Both the position numbers and the translations under genes were made by a program. Under the pieces are notes generated by a model, which was not told the DNA's origin, searched no databases, and saw only the letters and a list, made by a program, of their open reading frames with translations. Below are positions 7,882-16,942 of a stretch of 64,000 bases of DNA, piece by piece. This DNA comes from Afipia sp. P52-10 (GTDB lineage Bacteria > Pseudomonadota > Alphaproteobacteria > Rhizobiales > Xanthobacteraceae), in assembly GCF_000516555.1 (NCBI RefSeq), contig NZ_AZSJ01000003.1:2474313-2538312 (forward strand). Direction: 5' to 3'. The stretch's first letter is position 1; each line of letters begins with the position of its first letter.

Positions 7882-9993
7882 ATGGAGCAGTTCCGCCCTT
7901 CGTCGATCCTGGTGCCGGGCGATACGGTCTGGCGCGTGTGCGGGGCAGAGCGCTGCGCCGTGCTCAATGATGCGGCTGACTATTTCGCCGCGCTCCGCGC
8001 CGCATTGCTGCTGGCCGAGCGACAGGTCTACATCATCGGCTGGGATATCCATAGCGAGACGGCGCTGGTCGGCCCATCGGGCAAGCCGGACGATGATCTG
8101 CCGGTCGCGCTCGCGCCCTTTCTCTCGGCGCTGCTGGCGGCGAAGACCGAGCTCAAGATCAACATCCTGATCTGGGACTTCGCCACGCTCTACGCCGCCG
8201 AACGCGAATGGGATTCGGCGGCGCGGTTCTCCGCCGGCGGCTTCGGGCGGCTGACATTCTGTCTCGATTCCTCGCTTCCCTTAGGCTCGGCGCAGCATCA
8301 GAAGTTCGTGGTGATCGACGACGCGGTGGCGTTCGCGGGCGGCCTCGATCTGACCATCCGCCGCTGGGATACGACCGAGCATCGCCTCGCGCATCCGTTC
8401 CGGCACGATCCCGCCGGGGTGCCGTACCCGCCGTTCCACGACGTGCAATGCATGGTCGATGGTGCAGCGGCCCGCGCGTTCGGCGAGCTTGCGGTGCGGC
8501 GCTGGCGCGCCGCCGGCTGCACGGTCGACGCTGCGGCTGCGGTTGCCGGCGACCGCTGGCCGGCGTCGGTCAAGCCGCAGTTCGAAAACGTCTCGGTCGG
8601 AATTGCCCGAACCGAACTCGGCGATGCGGGCCGGCCCGCGGTGCAGGAGGTCGATCGTCTGTTTCATGCGTCGATCCGCGCAGCACGGCGGCTGATCTAT
8701 ATCGAGAATCAGTTCACGAGCGCGACGGAGATCGCGCATCTGCTGGCGCAGCGGATGCGCGAGGTCGCAGACTTGCGCGTGCTGATCATCACGCCGAAGA
8801 TGCATGCCTCCTGGTTTGAATCGCAGGCGATGCAGAGCGGTCGCGATGGCTTCCTGCGGCCGTTCGTCGAAGCCGGCATCGCCGAGCGCATCAGGATCCT
8901 CTATCCGCTCATCAGAGACGGGTCTCTGTCCACGCCGGTCATGATCCATAGCAAGGTGATGATCGTCGATGACAAGCTGTTGCGGATTGGATCGGCGAAC
9001 CTGAACAACCGCTCGATGGGTGCGGACACCGAATGCGACGTGGCGATCGAAGCGCGGTCGGATCGCGAGTGCCGGACCGTCGTTGCGTTACGGCATGAGC
9101 TGCTGGCCCATCACTGCGGCCTGACCGCCCACGAGATGGCCGGCAAGGACGCCGACCTGTTCGGCTTTCTCGATAAGCTCGCGGCGTCCGGTGCGGCAAG
9201 GACGCTGCAGCCGATCGAATCCGATGCGACCGCGTTCGCAACGTTGGCGGCTCTCGTCCAGCCGATCGCCGATCCGCCCCGTCCGCTGAACCTGCTGCAC
9301 GCGGCCCGCCGTCTCTGGTCGCCCAGGACGATCCTGGTGATCGTCGGCCTCGTCGTGTCGCTCGCAGGCCTGGCGCTGGCCTGGCGCTACACGCCCTTGC
9401 GCTCTTATGCGAACGTACCGTTCATCGCAGGCCTGCTGGGTGCATACGCGCATTCGGCGCTGGCGCCTTTGTTTGCGGTGCTCGCCTTCGTGGCCGGAGG
9501 GCTGATCGTCTTTCCGGTGGTTGTGCTGATCGCCGCGACCGCCGCGGCGTTCGGGCCATGGATCGGCTTGCCGACGGCAACTGCCGGCGTCATGGCAAGC
9601 GCTCTGGTGGTGTTCCTGATCGGCCGCGGGCTCGGCCGCGAACGGCTGCAGACACTGCTCGGCGCGCGGGCGCTGCGCGTGCAGCGGCGGATCGTCGACA
9701 AGGGCGTGCTCGCTGTTGCCGTCATCCGCATGGTCCCGATCGCGCCGTTCTCGATCGTCAACCTGCTGGCGGGCGCCAGCCAGTTGCGGCTGTTCGATTT
9801 CCTGCTCGGCACGTTGCTCGGGATGGCGCCGGGCCTCGTCGTCATGGCGGCGCTTGGGGCGCAGATCGCCGACTTCGCCCGCAACGCATCGTGGGGCAAT
9901 GCCCTGATGCTCGGGCTGACGATCGTGCTCTGGGTGGCGGTCTGCCTGGCGGTGCAGTTCGTGGTGACATGGTTCATTGGACGGCGCCGGTGA
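7882..9993 (+). CDS. Phospholipase D/cardiolipin synthase-like protein fused to a VTT (DedA-like) membrane domain
   Basis: A 703-aa fusion. Two HKD catalytic motifs, HQKFVVIDD at residues 139-147 and HSKVMIVDD at 356-364 (followed by GSANLNNRS), define a phosphatidyl-transferase or phospholipase of the PLD superfamily. From about residue 480 there are several hydrophobic segments forming a VTT/SNARE-associated domain, a lipid-scramblase-type fold. The next gene overlaps the stop by 4 nt and encodes an endonuclease/exonuclease/phosphatase protein. E. coli has a comparable pairing in ybhP-clsB, so a role in phospholipid or cardiolipin synthesis is a reasonable inference. Confidence 0.9.
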   Translation: MEQFRPSSILVPGDTVWRVCGAERCAVLNDAADYFAALRAALLLAERQVYIIGWDIHSETALVGPSGKPDDDLPVALAPFLSALLAAKTELKINILIWDFATLYAAEREWDSAARFSAGGFGRLTFCLDSSLPLGSAQHQKFVVIDDAVAFAGGLDLTIRRWDTTEHRLAHPFRHDPAGVPYPPFHDVQCMVDGAAARAFGELAVRRWRAAGCTVDAAAAVAGDRWPASVKPQFENVSVGIARTELGDAGRPAVQEVDRLFHASIRAARRLIYIENQFTSATEIAHLLAQRMREVADLRVLIITPKMHASWFESQAMQSGRDGFLRPFVEAGIAERIRILYPLIRDGSLSTPVMIHSKVMIVDDKLLRIGSANLNNRSMGADTECDVAIEARSDRECRTVVALRHELLAHHCGLTAHEMAGKDADLFGFLDKLAASGAARTLQPIESDATAFATLAALVQPIADPPRPLNLLHAARRLWSPRTILVIVGLVVSLAGLALAWRYTPLRSYANVPFIAGLLGAYAHSALAPLFAVLAFVAGGLIVFPVVVLIAATAAAFGPWIGLPTATAGVMASALVVFLIGRGLGRERLQTLLGARALRVQRRIVDKGVLAVAVIRMVPIAPFSIVNLLAGASQLRLFDFLLGTLLGMAPGLVVMAALGAQIADFARNASWGNALMLGLTIVLWVAVCLAVQFVVTWFIGRRR

Positions 9994-10673
9994 CGGACAC
10001 GATCCGGGTGATGACATGGAATGTGCACGGCACGTTCGCGCTCAATCCGCATTTCGATCTGGAGGGCGTGTCGGCGATCATCCGCAAGTGGTCGCCGGAT
10101 ATCGTCGCGCTGCAGGAGGTGGATTCGCGTGGCCGCACCGACGATCCGTTTGCGCGCCTGGCGGATGTCGTCGGCATCCACCGCGCGGAAGCCCGCTCGA
10201 TCGTCACCCGCGACGGCGACTACGGTCAGGTTCTGCTCAGCCGCTGGCCGTTCGCGGACGTTCCGGTCGTCAGCGATGTGTCCTACCAGGAGCGGGAGCC
10301 GCGCCGGGCGATCGCAGCCTGCGTCGAGACGCCGATCGGCGAGGTCAAGGTGATCGCCACCCATCTCGGTCTCAGCATCCATGAACGCTATGAACAGGCG
10401 CAGGCGCTGATCCGGCTGGCGGATGCGCCGCGCGTGATCATCGCCGGAGATTTCAACGACTGGTTCTGGGTGAAATCGGTGCGGCGCGTGCTGGCGCGCC
10501 GCTGCCCGATGCGGACGCGGCTGCGGACCTTTCCGGCGCGCTGGCCGCTGTTGCGGCTCGACCGCATCTATACGGCGTCGAACGGCACCATCCGGCGCGC
10601 CTGGACCGACCGCGACGCCCGCCGGCATTCCGACCACCTGCCGGTGCTGGCCGATATCAGTTTCGCGCCGTGA
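9990..10673 (+). CDS. Endonuclease/exonuclease/phosphatase-family protein
   Basis: A 227-aa metal-dependent phosphoesterase of the DNase I-like fold. Ordered motifs are MTWNVHGT near the N-terminus, LQEVDSR, ATHLG, AGDFNDW and the terminal SDHLPVLADI, which supply the metal and catalytic Asn, Glu, Asp and His residues. The GTG start at 9990 overlaps the phospholipase stop in GTGA, so translation is coupled. A longer frame from 9558 lies inside the phospholipase gene and is a shadow. Probable phosphatase or nuclease partner of the PLD-VTT protein, as with YbhP and ClsB in E. coli. Confidence 0.85.
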   Translation: MTDTIRVMTWNVHGTFALNPHFDLEGVSAIIRKWSPDIVALQEVDSRGRTDDPFARLADVVGIHRAEARSIVTRDGDYGQVLLSRWPFADVPVVSDVSYQEREPRRAIAACVETPIGEVKVIATHLGLSIHERYEQAQALIRLADAPRVIIAGDFNDWFWVKSVRRVLARRCPMRTRLRTFPARWPLLRLDRIYTASNGTIRRAWTDRDARRHSDHLPVLADISFAP

Positions 10674-10693
10674 GCCGGGCAGCGGCGCACCGG

Positions 10694-11572
10694 CTATCGC
10701 GGCAGCGTCAGGAACTTGCTCAGCGGCGCGGAGCGGTCGGACGAGCGCCAGGCCATCGCAAAGTTGAGAGTGACGTCGAGGTCGGCGACACGGCGCACCA
10801 TGACCGTCTGATCGTTGAGCTGGCGCACGCGCTCTGCGTTGACGAAGCCGACCGCAAGGCCGAGGCAGGCGAGCGAGAGGATGCCTTCGCCCGCCCTTGC
10901 ATCGTAGACGATCCGCGGCGACAGGCCCTTGGCGATGCAGGCGTTCATCAGGTTGTCGTAGGCGACTGCGCTCACCGCGCGGGGAATCCAGGCAAACTGC
11001 TCGTCGGCGAGATCGCGCAGATAGATCACCCTGCGGGTGGCGAGCCGATGCTTTTTCGGCATCGCCAGCACATAGGAGTGGCGGCCGAGATCGGCGAAGG
11101 TGAGATCCTTCGGGTCCGGCGGAGAGCGATAGACGAAGCCGACATCGAGGCCGCCGGATGCGAGCAACTCGATCTGCCGCCGGCTGCCGAGCGGTTTCAG
11201 ATCCAGATCGATATGGGGATGCTTGGCGCGGAACTGCTGGATCAGCTTGAGAACGATCGGCGTCCGGGCGACGATTTCGTTGATGCCGACGCGCAGGGAG
11301 CCTTCCACCCCTTGGGCGAGCCGCTTGATGCGGTCGGTCGCGAGCTGGAAATTTCGCGTCAGCTGCCGCGTGTCCTCATAGAGCTGCTTGCCTGCCAGCG
11401 ACAGCCGTACGCCGCGGGGAAAGCGCTCGAACAGGGCGACGCCGAGTTCGTCCTCCATCGCTTTGATGCGCCGCGATAGGGCCGACTGTGCGATGCCCAG
11501 GCGCGATGCGGCACGCTCGAAGTGTTCCTCCTCGGCGGCCGCAATGAAAAATGGCAGGTGACGAAGGACCAT
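10694..11572 (-). CDS. LysR-family transcriptional regulator
   Basis: A 292-aa LysR regulator: N-terminal helix-turn-helix MVLRHLPFFIAAAEEEHFERAASRLGIAQSALSRRIKAMEDELG and a C-terminal periplasmic-binding-like effector domain. The ATG at 11572 follows AGGAAAAG; a 425-aa version would be far too long and runs into the intergenic promoter. It is divergent from the second Baeyer-Villiger-type gene (262-bp gap), the usual LysR arrangement for controlling its neighbour. I could not settle a T-N11-A operator among several candidates. The effector is unknown. Confidence 0.9.
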   Translation of the reverse strand: MVLRHLPFFIAAAEEEHFERAASRLGIAQSALSRRIKAMEDELGVALFERFPRGVRLSLAGKQLYEDTRQLTRNFQLATDRIKRLAQGVEGSLRVGINEIVARTPIVLKLIQQFRAKHPHIDLDLKPLGSRRQIELLASGGLDVGFVYRSPPDPKDLTFADLGRHSYVLAMPKKHRLATRRVIYLRDLADEQFAWIPRAVSAVAYDNLMNACIAKGLSPRIVYDARAGEGILSLACLGLAVGFVNAERVRQLNDQTVMVRRVADLDVTLNFAMAWRSSDRSAPLSKFLTLPR

Positions 11573-11834
11573 GTCTTTTCCTCGTTTCCGCGTTCCGCCG
11601 ATTCCGGTGCTCGATCCGGCATCGTGCGCCATCTCATATCTAGCGCATGCGCCAGTCTCCATGCATGCCGTTTTGATATGTATTCGCCGGAAAATAGCAT
11701 TTGAAAGATGGCCCGGGGGTATGGTCGATTGGTAGCGGTGGGAGGTCTCGGCGCGCCGTGATCGAGCCATTTCGCGCGTCACCATAAGGACGCGTCGGCC
11801 CATAAGAAGAAACCAAGACCGGAGAACACGTCGC

Positions 11835-13673
11835 ATGTCTGACACCAACGCCGCGACAGCCAGGGCGTCTGCACCCGAACAATCGGCCTCCGAAGCATCC
11901 GCGCCGAAGGCGCCGGAGCATCGGGTTGCCGGCCGGCTCGTGATCGATCCGCTGAAGGACACCGCGACCAAGCCGCAGGCCTATTACGACAGCATCAAGA
12001 AGAAGTTCGCCGAGGAGCGCGACCTGCGTCTTGGCTTCCGTCCCGAAGGCAAGTCGCAATACATCACCAACCTGGACGACGATCCGAATCTCGCCAAATA
12101 CGAGATCGATCCGTTCGTCGAAACGCCGATCGAGCGCGCGCCGATCGTCGATACGGTGGAGTGCCTTTGCATCGGCGGCGGCTTCTCGGCGCTGCTGGCT
12201 GCCGCGCGCCTGCGCGAGCGCGGCGTGAAGAGCATCCGCATCATCGAGCGCGGCGCCGACGTCGGCGGTACCTGGTACTGGAACCGTTATCCCGGCATCG
12301 CCTGCGACACCCCTTCCTACGACTACATCCCGCTGCTCGACGAGATGGGCAAGGTGCCGCCGAGCTATTACGCCAAGGGCCCGGAAATCTACGCGCACTG
12401 CCAGGAGATCGCCCGCCGTTATGATCTCTACGATCTCGCCGTGTTCCAGACCACGGTGACCTCGACCATCTGGGACGAGAAGGCCAAGCTCTGGCGGATC
12501 GGCACCGATCGCGGCGACAAGATCTCCGCGCGCTTCGTCATCGTCGCCAACGGCACGCTGTCACAGCCGAAGCTGTCGAGGATCGACGGCATGGAGAGCT
12601 TCAAGGGACATTCGTTCCACACCTCGCGCTTCGATTATAACTACACCGGCCAGGATCTCTCGAAGCTTGGCGACAAGGTCGTCGGCATCATCGGCACCGG
12701 TGCATCCGCGGTGCAGATCATTCCGCGCGTGGCGGCTGCTGCGAAGGAACTCTACGTGTTCCAGCGCACGCCCTCGGCGATCGACATCCGCGACGACATT
12801 CCGACCGATCCGGAGTGGGCGGCGAGCCTGAAGCCGGGCTGGCAGCGCGAGCGCCGCATGAAGCACATGCAGGGCCGCATCCTCACCGAGGAGGAGAAGA
12901 TCGAGCTGGCGAACCTGCCGCGCGAGGAGAAAATCCGCCGCCAGGAAAATCAGAACATCGAGCATATGATGCGCATCCACCGGCGCGTCGATGAGATCGT
13001 CAAGGACAAGGCGACCGCCGATGCGCTGAAGCCGTGGTACATGCATCGCTGCAAACGGCCGACCTATGACGACGTCTATCTGCCGGCGTTCAATCGTCCG
13101 AACGTGCATCTCGTGCACACCGACGGCAAGGGCATCACCCGGATCAGCGAGAAAGGGCCGATGTTCGAAGGCCGCGAGTATCCGCTCGACCTGTTGATCT
13201 ACGCCACCGGCTTCGTGGTGCAGAAGACCGGCATCTACAACGAGATCCGCGGCGAGGGCGGCCTCGAGCTGAACGACAAGTACAAGGAAGGCATGCGCAC
13301 CGTCTTCGGCGTGCACTCGCAAGGCTACCCGAACCTGTTCATCATGGGCGGCTATCAGGCCTCGTTCCAGTTCAACCTGACCTTCATGCTGCAGACCCAG
13401 GCCGAATACATCGCCGACTGCATCAAGTTTGTCCGCGACAACGGCCATACCACGATCGATGCGAAGCCGGACACCGAGCAGTGGTGGGTTGACGAGGTAA
13501 TCAAGAACCGCGGTCGCACCAACCGCAATAAGGAGTGCACGCCCGGCTACTACAACTTCGAGGGCGAGGATCAGCGCCGGCAGGACGGCAACTACAACGG
13601 CACCTTCCTGCAATATTATACGCACATGACCGACGTGAAGAGCGCCATGGCGCAGCACTACACCTTCACGTGA
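11835..13673 (+). CDS. Baeyer-Villiger-type flavin monooxygenase (second)
   Basis: A 612-aa NAD(P)H/FAD monooxygenase. FAD motif GGGFSA at residues 114-119 (final Gly replaced by Ala), GGTWYWNRYPG at 144-154, fingerprint FKGHSFHTSRFD at 256-267 (Phe where Trp is usual, a known type I variant) and NADPH motif GTGASA at 287-292. The ~100-residue N-terminal region and overall length resemble large-ring or steroid ketone monooxygenases. The ORF begins MSDTNAATAR at 11835. A terminator-like hairpin follows at 13718. It is not related closely to the 5438-7372 enzyme: the two differ in N-terminal extension and in the fingerprint. Substrate unknown. Confidence 0.88.
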   Translation: MSDTNAATARASAPEQSASEASAPKAPEHRVAGRLVIDPLKDTATKPQAYYDSIKKKFAEERDLRLGFRPEGKSQYITNLDDDPNLAKYEIDPFVETPIERAPIVDTVECLCIGGGFSALLAAARLRERGVKSIRIIERGADVGGTWYWNRYPGIACDTPSYDYIPLLDEMGKVPPSYYAKGPEIYAHCQEIARRYDLYDLAVFQTTVTSTIWDEKAKLWRIGTDRGDKISARFVIVANGTLSQPKLSRIDGMESFKGHSFHTSRFDYNYTGQDLSKLGDKVVGIIGTGASAVQIIPRVAAAAKELYVFQRTPSAIDIRDDIPTDPEWAASLKPGWQRERRMKHMQGRILTEEEKIELANLPREEKIRRQENQNIEHMMRIHRRVDEIVKDKATADALKPWYMHRCKRPTYDDVYLPAFNRPNVHLVHTDGKGITRISEKGPMFEGREYPLDLLIYATGFVVQKTGIYNEIRGEGGLELNDKYKEGMRTVFGVHSQGYPNLFIMGGYQASFQFNLTFMLQTQAEYIADCIKFVRDNGHTTIDAKPDTEQWWVDEVIKNRGRTNRNKECTPGYYNFEGEDQRRQDGNYNGTFLQYYTHMTDVKSAMAQHYTFT

Positions 13674-13717
13674 CTGCACTCCGCTGATCTGACGGCATCA
13701 TGTGACGATGACCTCTT

Positions 13718-13752
13718 CCGGATCGGGAACGACATAAGAATTCCCGATCCGG
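13718..13752. terminator. Bidirectional hairpin between convergent genes
   Basis: Perfect 12-bp arms CCGGATCGGGAA (13718-13729) and TTCCCGATCCGG (13741-13752) with an 11-nt loop. It sits between the convergent monooxygenase and OsmC genes; a strong T run is missing, so termination efficiency is uncertain. Confidence 0.65.
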
Positions 13753-13810
13753 TGTTTGCTTCATCTTTCTCGCTGATGGCGTGAGACCGGCCCGACCGCA
13801 GTGGGTCACA

Positions 13811-14197
13811 TCATAGCAGCGTCGTGCGGATCGGTGTGCCGCGCTTCAGCGTCTTGGTGACGGGCGTCTTCTCGCAGATGTCGGCAAGCCGGTCGCGCTG
13901 CTCCTTGGTCAGCGTTTGGCCGAACGACACCTCGCGATCGATGCTTTCGTTGCCGGCCTCGTCGCGGCCGAACCGCGCGTCCACCGCGATGCGGCCGAGC
14001 GACCAGCCCTTGCGGTCCGCATACATTCTCAATGTCAGCGAGGTGCAGGCGGCAAGCGACGCCAGCAGCAGCTCGTAAGGCGCAGGCCCGGTGTCGGTGC
14101 CGCCGGAGCTCACCGGCTCATCCGCGGTCAGGTGGTGCGTGCGAGCGCGGATGGTCTGTGCGAGACCGCTTTCGCTGATCAGATGGACGGTAGCCAT
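13811..14197 (-). CDS. OsmC-family (peroxiredoxin-like) protein
   Basis: A 128-aa OsmC/Ohr-superfamily protein that normally reduces organic hydroperoxides with two cysteines. The start region MATVHLISESGLAQTIRARTHHLTADEPVSSGGTDTGPAPYELLLASLAACTSLTLRMYADRKGW is characteristic and holds the first cysteine (AACTS). In the second motif, KTPVTKTL stands where CPV is common, and a cysteine occurs three residues earlier (ICEKTPV), so the resolving residue is shifted or absent. The start at 14197 is preceded by AGGAG; upstream in-frame sequence is arginine-rich noise. Confidence 0.85.
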   Translation of the reverse strand: MATVHLISESGLAQTIRARTHHLTADEPVSSGGTDTGPAPYELLLASLAACTSLTLRMYADRKGWSLGRIAVDARFGRDEAGNESIDREVSFGQTLTKEQRDRLADICEKTPVTKTLKRGTPIRTTLL

Positions 14198-14371
14198 ACT
14201 TGGGATGCTCCTGGACGGGGTCGGATGACGATAGCGCATGCCGGAGCCGTGTAAAACGCAACCGACGCGCGCGGTGATGCGACGGCGCCTCCGCCTTCGG
14301 GTCCGTTTGCGCTTTTGCGTCCCTGTCGGGAAGCACGATATGATGCCCGGCCTGTGTGTCGGAGCCTCGGA

Positions 14372-15619
14372 ATGACCGTACCCCATCAAGAACAGTTGCA
14401 AGAGCGATTGAACGAACTGGCCAAGGTGGCCGTGAATGTCGGTCTGGGCCTGCGGGCCGGACAGGAACTGGTGATGACGGCGCCGGTGGAGGCGCTGCCG
14501 CTGGCGCGGCTGATCACGGAACAGGCCTACCGGGCCGGAGCTTCGCTGGTGACGACGCTCTATTCAGACGATGCGGCAACCTTGCAGCGGTTCCGCTATG
14601 CGCCGGAGGAGAGCTTCGACAAGGCGCCGGGCTGGCTGTTCGACGGCATGGCCGTGGCTTATCGCAATGGTGCCGCACGGCTCGCGATCGTCGGCGAGGA
14701 CCCTTCGCTTCTGTCGGAGCAGGACCCGGGCCGGGTGGCGCGGGCCAACCGTGCGCGTTCGGAGGCCTACAAGCCGGCGCTCGAGCCGATCGTCAATTTC
14801 GACATCAACTGGAGCATCGTTTCCTATGCGACGTCGGCCTGGGCGAAGGCAGTCTTCCCGGACAATCCCGCCCCCCTCGCGCTCGCCAAGCTGTGGGACG
14901 CGATCTTCGCGGCCTCGCGCGTCGACGGTCCGGATTCGGTCGCGGCTTGGCGGCGGCATAACGATGCGCTGCATGCACGCACCGCGCAGCTCAATGCCAA
15001 GCGTTATGCGGCGCTGCATTTTCGCGGTCCTGGTACCGACCTCAACGTCGGGCTCGCCGACGATCACTGGTGGGAGGGCGGTGCGGCAACGGCCAAGAAC
15101 GGCATCGTCTGCAATGCCAACATTCCGAGCGAGGAGGTGTTCTCGACGCCGCATCGGCTGCGCGTCGATGGTGTGGTCCGCAGCACCAAGCCGCTGTCCT
15201 ATCAGGGCACGTTGATCCAGGACATCGCCGTCCGCTTCGAGGCCGGCCGCATCGTCGAGTCCCATGCCCGCACCGGCGCCGACGTGCTGGCCAAGGTGCT
15301 GGCCACCGACGAAGGCGCATGCCGCCTCGGCGAGGTCGCGCTGGTTCCGCATTCGTCGCCGATCTCCAAGAGCGGAGTCCTGTTCTACAACACGCTGTTC
15401 GATGAGAACGCCGCCAGCCACATCGCGCTTGGCCAGTCCTACACCAAATGCATGCGCAACGGCGCCTCGCTGACACAGCAGCAGTTGCTGGAGCGCGGCG
15501 CCAATACCAGCTTGATCCATATCGATTGGATGATCGGTTCCGGAGAGATTGATGTCGATGGCATCGGCCACGATGGCAGCGGTGAGCCGGTGATGCGCAA
15601 GGGCGAATGGGCCACCTGA
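14372..15619 (+). CDS. M29-family metallo-aminopeptidase
   Basis: A 415-aa cytoplasmic aminopeptidase of the AmpS/AmpT/PepS type. Family features are the opening HQEQLQERLNELAKVAVNVGLGLRAGQELVMTAPVEALPLARLI, the metal-ligand region NIPSEEVFSTPHRLRVDG, and the C-terminal block ASHIALGQSYTKC through SLIHIDWMIGSGEIDVDG, with Glu, His and Asp ligands for two metals. The ATG at 14372 lies after CGGAG; the frame open from 14315 has no support. A single-gene unit, divergent from the OsmC gene. Confidence 0.92.
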   Translation: MTVPHQEQLQERLNELAKVAVNVGLGLRAGQELVMTAPVEALPLARLITEQAYRAGASLVTTLYSDDAATLQRFRYAPEESFDKAPGWLFDGMAVAYRNGAARLAIVGEDPSLLSEQDPGRVARANRARSEAYKPALEPIVNFDINWSIVSYATSAWAKAVFPDNPAPLALAKLWDAIFAASRVDGPDSVAAWRRHNDALHARTAQLNAKRYAALHFRGPGTDLNVGLADDHWWEGGAATAKNGIVCNANIPSEEVFSTPHRLRVDGVVRSTKPLSYQGTLIQDIAVRFEAGRIVESHARTGADVLAKVLATDEGACRLGEVALVPHSSPISKSGVLFYNTLFDENAASHIALGQSYTKCMRNGASLTQQQLLERGANTSLIHIDWMIGSGEIDVDGIGHDGSGEPVMRKGEWAT

Positions 15620-15654
15620 CGACGGGCGCCGTGCGTGTCCGGACCAGCGCTTGT

Positions 15655-15696
15655 TTAGATTCGCTCCAAGAAAGCTGCTCTTTGGAGGCAGTCTAA
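15655..15696. promoter_or_regulatory. Two-step hairpin upstream of the AraC regulator
   Basis: Outer arms TTAGA (15655-15659) and TCTAA (15692-15696), inner arms CTCCAA (15664-15669) and TTGGAG (15682-15687), with symmetric 4-nt internal loops and a 12-nt apical loop. It lies 36 nt after the aminopeptidase stop and 122 nt before the AraC gene. Either a terminator without T run or a binding site; the sequence does not decide. Confidence 0.35.
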
Positions 15697-15817
15697 GTGC
15701 TCTGTCCGCCGCAGGTCTGTAGGAACGCATCTGAGGCATGTCGCGCCCACCGGCCTCGGTTCCGGCGCGCCTGCGCTCAGGGTTTGCGTTCGGGATCTGC
15801 GGTCATGGTTTGCGTTC

Positions 15818-16810
15818 ATGGGAATCACCCATCACGTCGCGACGAATGGGTTCAGCGTTTCTGACCTGGTTCGCGTCGGCGCCGAGCTGGCGCTCGGCGT
15901 CGCGCCGGTCGATCTCTCGGCGCAGAGCGTGGAGACGCCGATCTATGCCGGTACGCTGTTGGCGCACGAGGTCCAGCCCGGGCTGACGGCGACCGCTTTC
16001 GACGTCACCTATCTGTCGACCCGGGAATTCGTCGTCGATATGCAGCCGGCGCTGGTTTGCGGGTTACTCTTGCGCGGCGATGCCGACCCGATGGAGGTTG
16101 GCAGCCATGGCTCCGTCGTGCAACGCTTCGAACGGCCTGTGCTCTACGGCTTCGGCAAGACCACCCGCTGCCGCCGCATGTGCATCGCCGACCGGCATTG
16201 CCGGACGGCGGGATTCATCTTGCGGCGGAGCTTCTTCGAGCGTTTCGGTGGCGATATCGCCGACGATGGCCTGTCGGTGTTGCGCGATTTCCTCGATGTG
16301 GACTTCCGCACCGAGGCGCTGGCCCGCTCGCCTCGGCTGGTCGAGATCGCCAATAGGGCCCTCGACCATCCCTACACCGGCGAGCTCGGGCAACTGTTCC
16401 TGGAGAGCAATACGCTCTCCTACCTCGTCGAGGTGGCGGAACTGCTCAAGCAGGAGCGTCGCGTCGTCGCGCTGATGGGCCGCCGCCATTACGACCGGGT
16501 GATGGAGGCACGCGACATCCTCGATGCCGATCTGATCGCGCCGCCGCGGACGCTGGAACTGGCGCGGCGCGTCGGGGTCAACGTCACGACGTTGCAGGCG
16601 AATTTCAAGGCGGTGTTCGACACGACGATCTTCGGCTATGTGCGCGATCAGCGCCTCCTGATGGCGCGTGCGCTTCTGATCGACCACGGTCTGACGATCG
16701 CGGAGGCCGGATACCGCGTCGGCTTCGCGAGCCCGGCCGCCTTCACCGCCGCCTATCGCCGCCGTTTCGGTCATCCGCCCGGCAAGGAGCTCGCGCGCGA
16801 GCAGCGGTGA
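15818..16810 (+). CDS. AraC-family transcriptional regulator of the siderophore receptor
   Basis: A 330-aa protein with a C-terminal AraC/XylS DNA-binding domain: two helix-turn-helix units around LARRVGVNVTTLQANFKAVFDTTIFGYVRDQRLLMARALLI and TIAEAGYRVGFASPAAFTAAYRRRFGHPPGKEL. The N-terminal ~200 residues resemble PchR-like sensor domains, which detect siderophore or its iron complex. It stands 132 nt upstream of a TonB siderophore receptor in the same direction, the standard arrangement for such activators. The start ATG at 15818 is acceptable; an in-frame GTG or later ATG is not favoured. Confidence 0.85.
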   Translation: MGITHHVATNGFSVSDLVRVGAELALGVAPVDLSAQSVETPIYAGTLLAHEVQPGLTATAFDVTYLSTREFVVDMQPALVCGLLLRGDADPMEVGSHGSVVQRFERPVLYGFGKTTRCRRMCIADRHCRTAGFILRRSFFERFGGDIADDGLSVLRDFLDVDFRTEALARSPRLVEIANRALDHPYTGELGQLFLESNTLSYLVEVAELLKQERRVVALMGRRHYDRVMEARDILDADLIAPPRTLELARRVGVNVTTLQANFKAVFDTTIFGYVRDQRLLMARALLIDHGLTIAEAGYRVGFASPAAFTAAYRRRFGHPPGKELAREQR

Positions 16811-16942
16811 GTCCCGCTGTTTCGAGCGCTTCTAAACTGTTTCTCGCGACATCATTCCAACGTTTTGCGATAGCGGCCGGCGTGGCGACGCTCGTTCCGA
16901 CGCTTGTAAGTGAGGCGGGCTCTTGAGGATGGGGAATTGTGA

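Noticed and set aside
15650-16840. TTTAGA and TTCTAAA fragments near the AraC and TonB genes as Irr/ICE boxes
   Set aside because: Only half-sites are present; no full inverted motif at the correct spacing.
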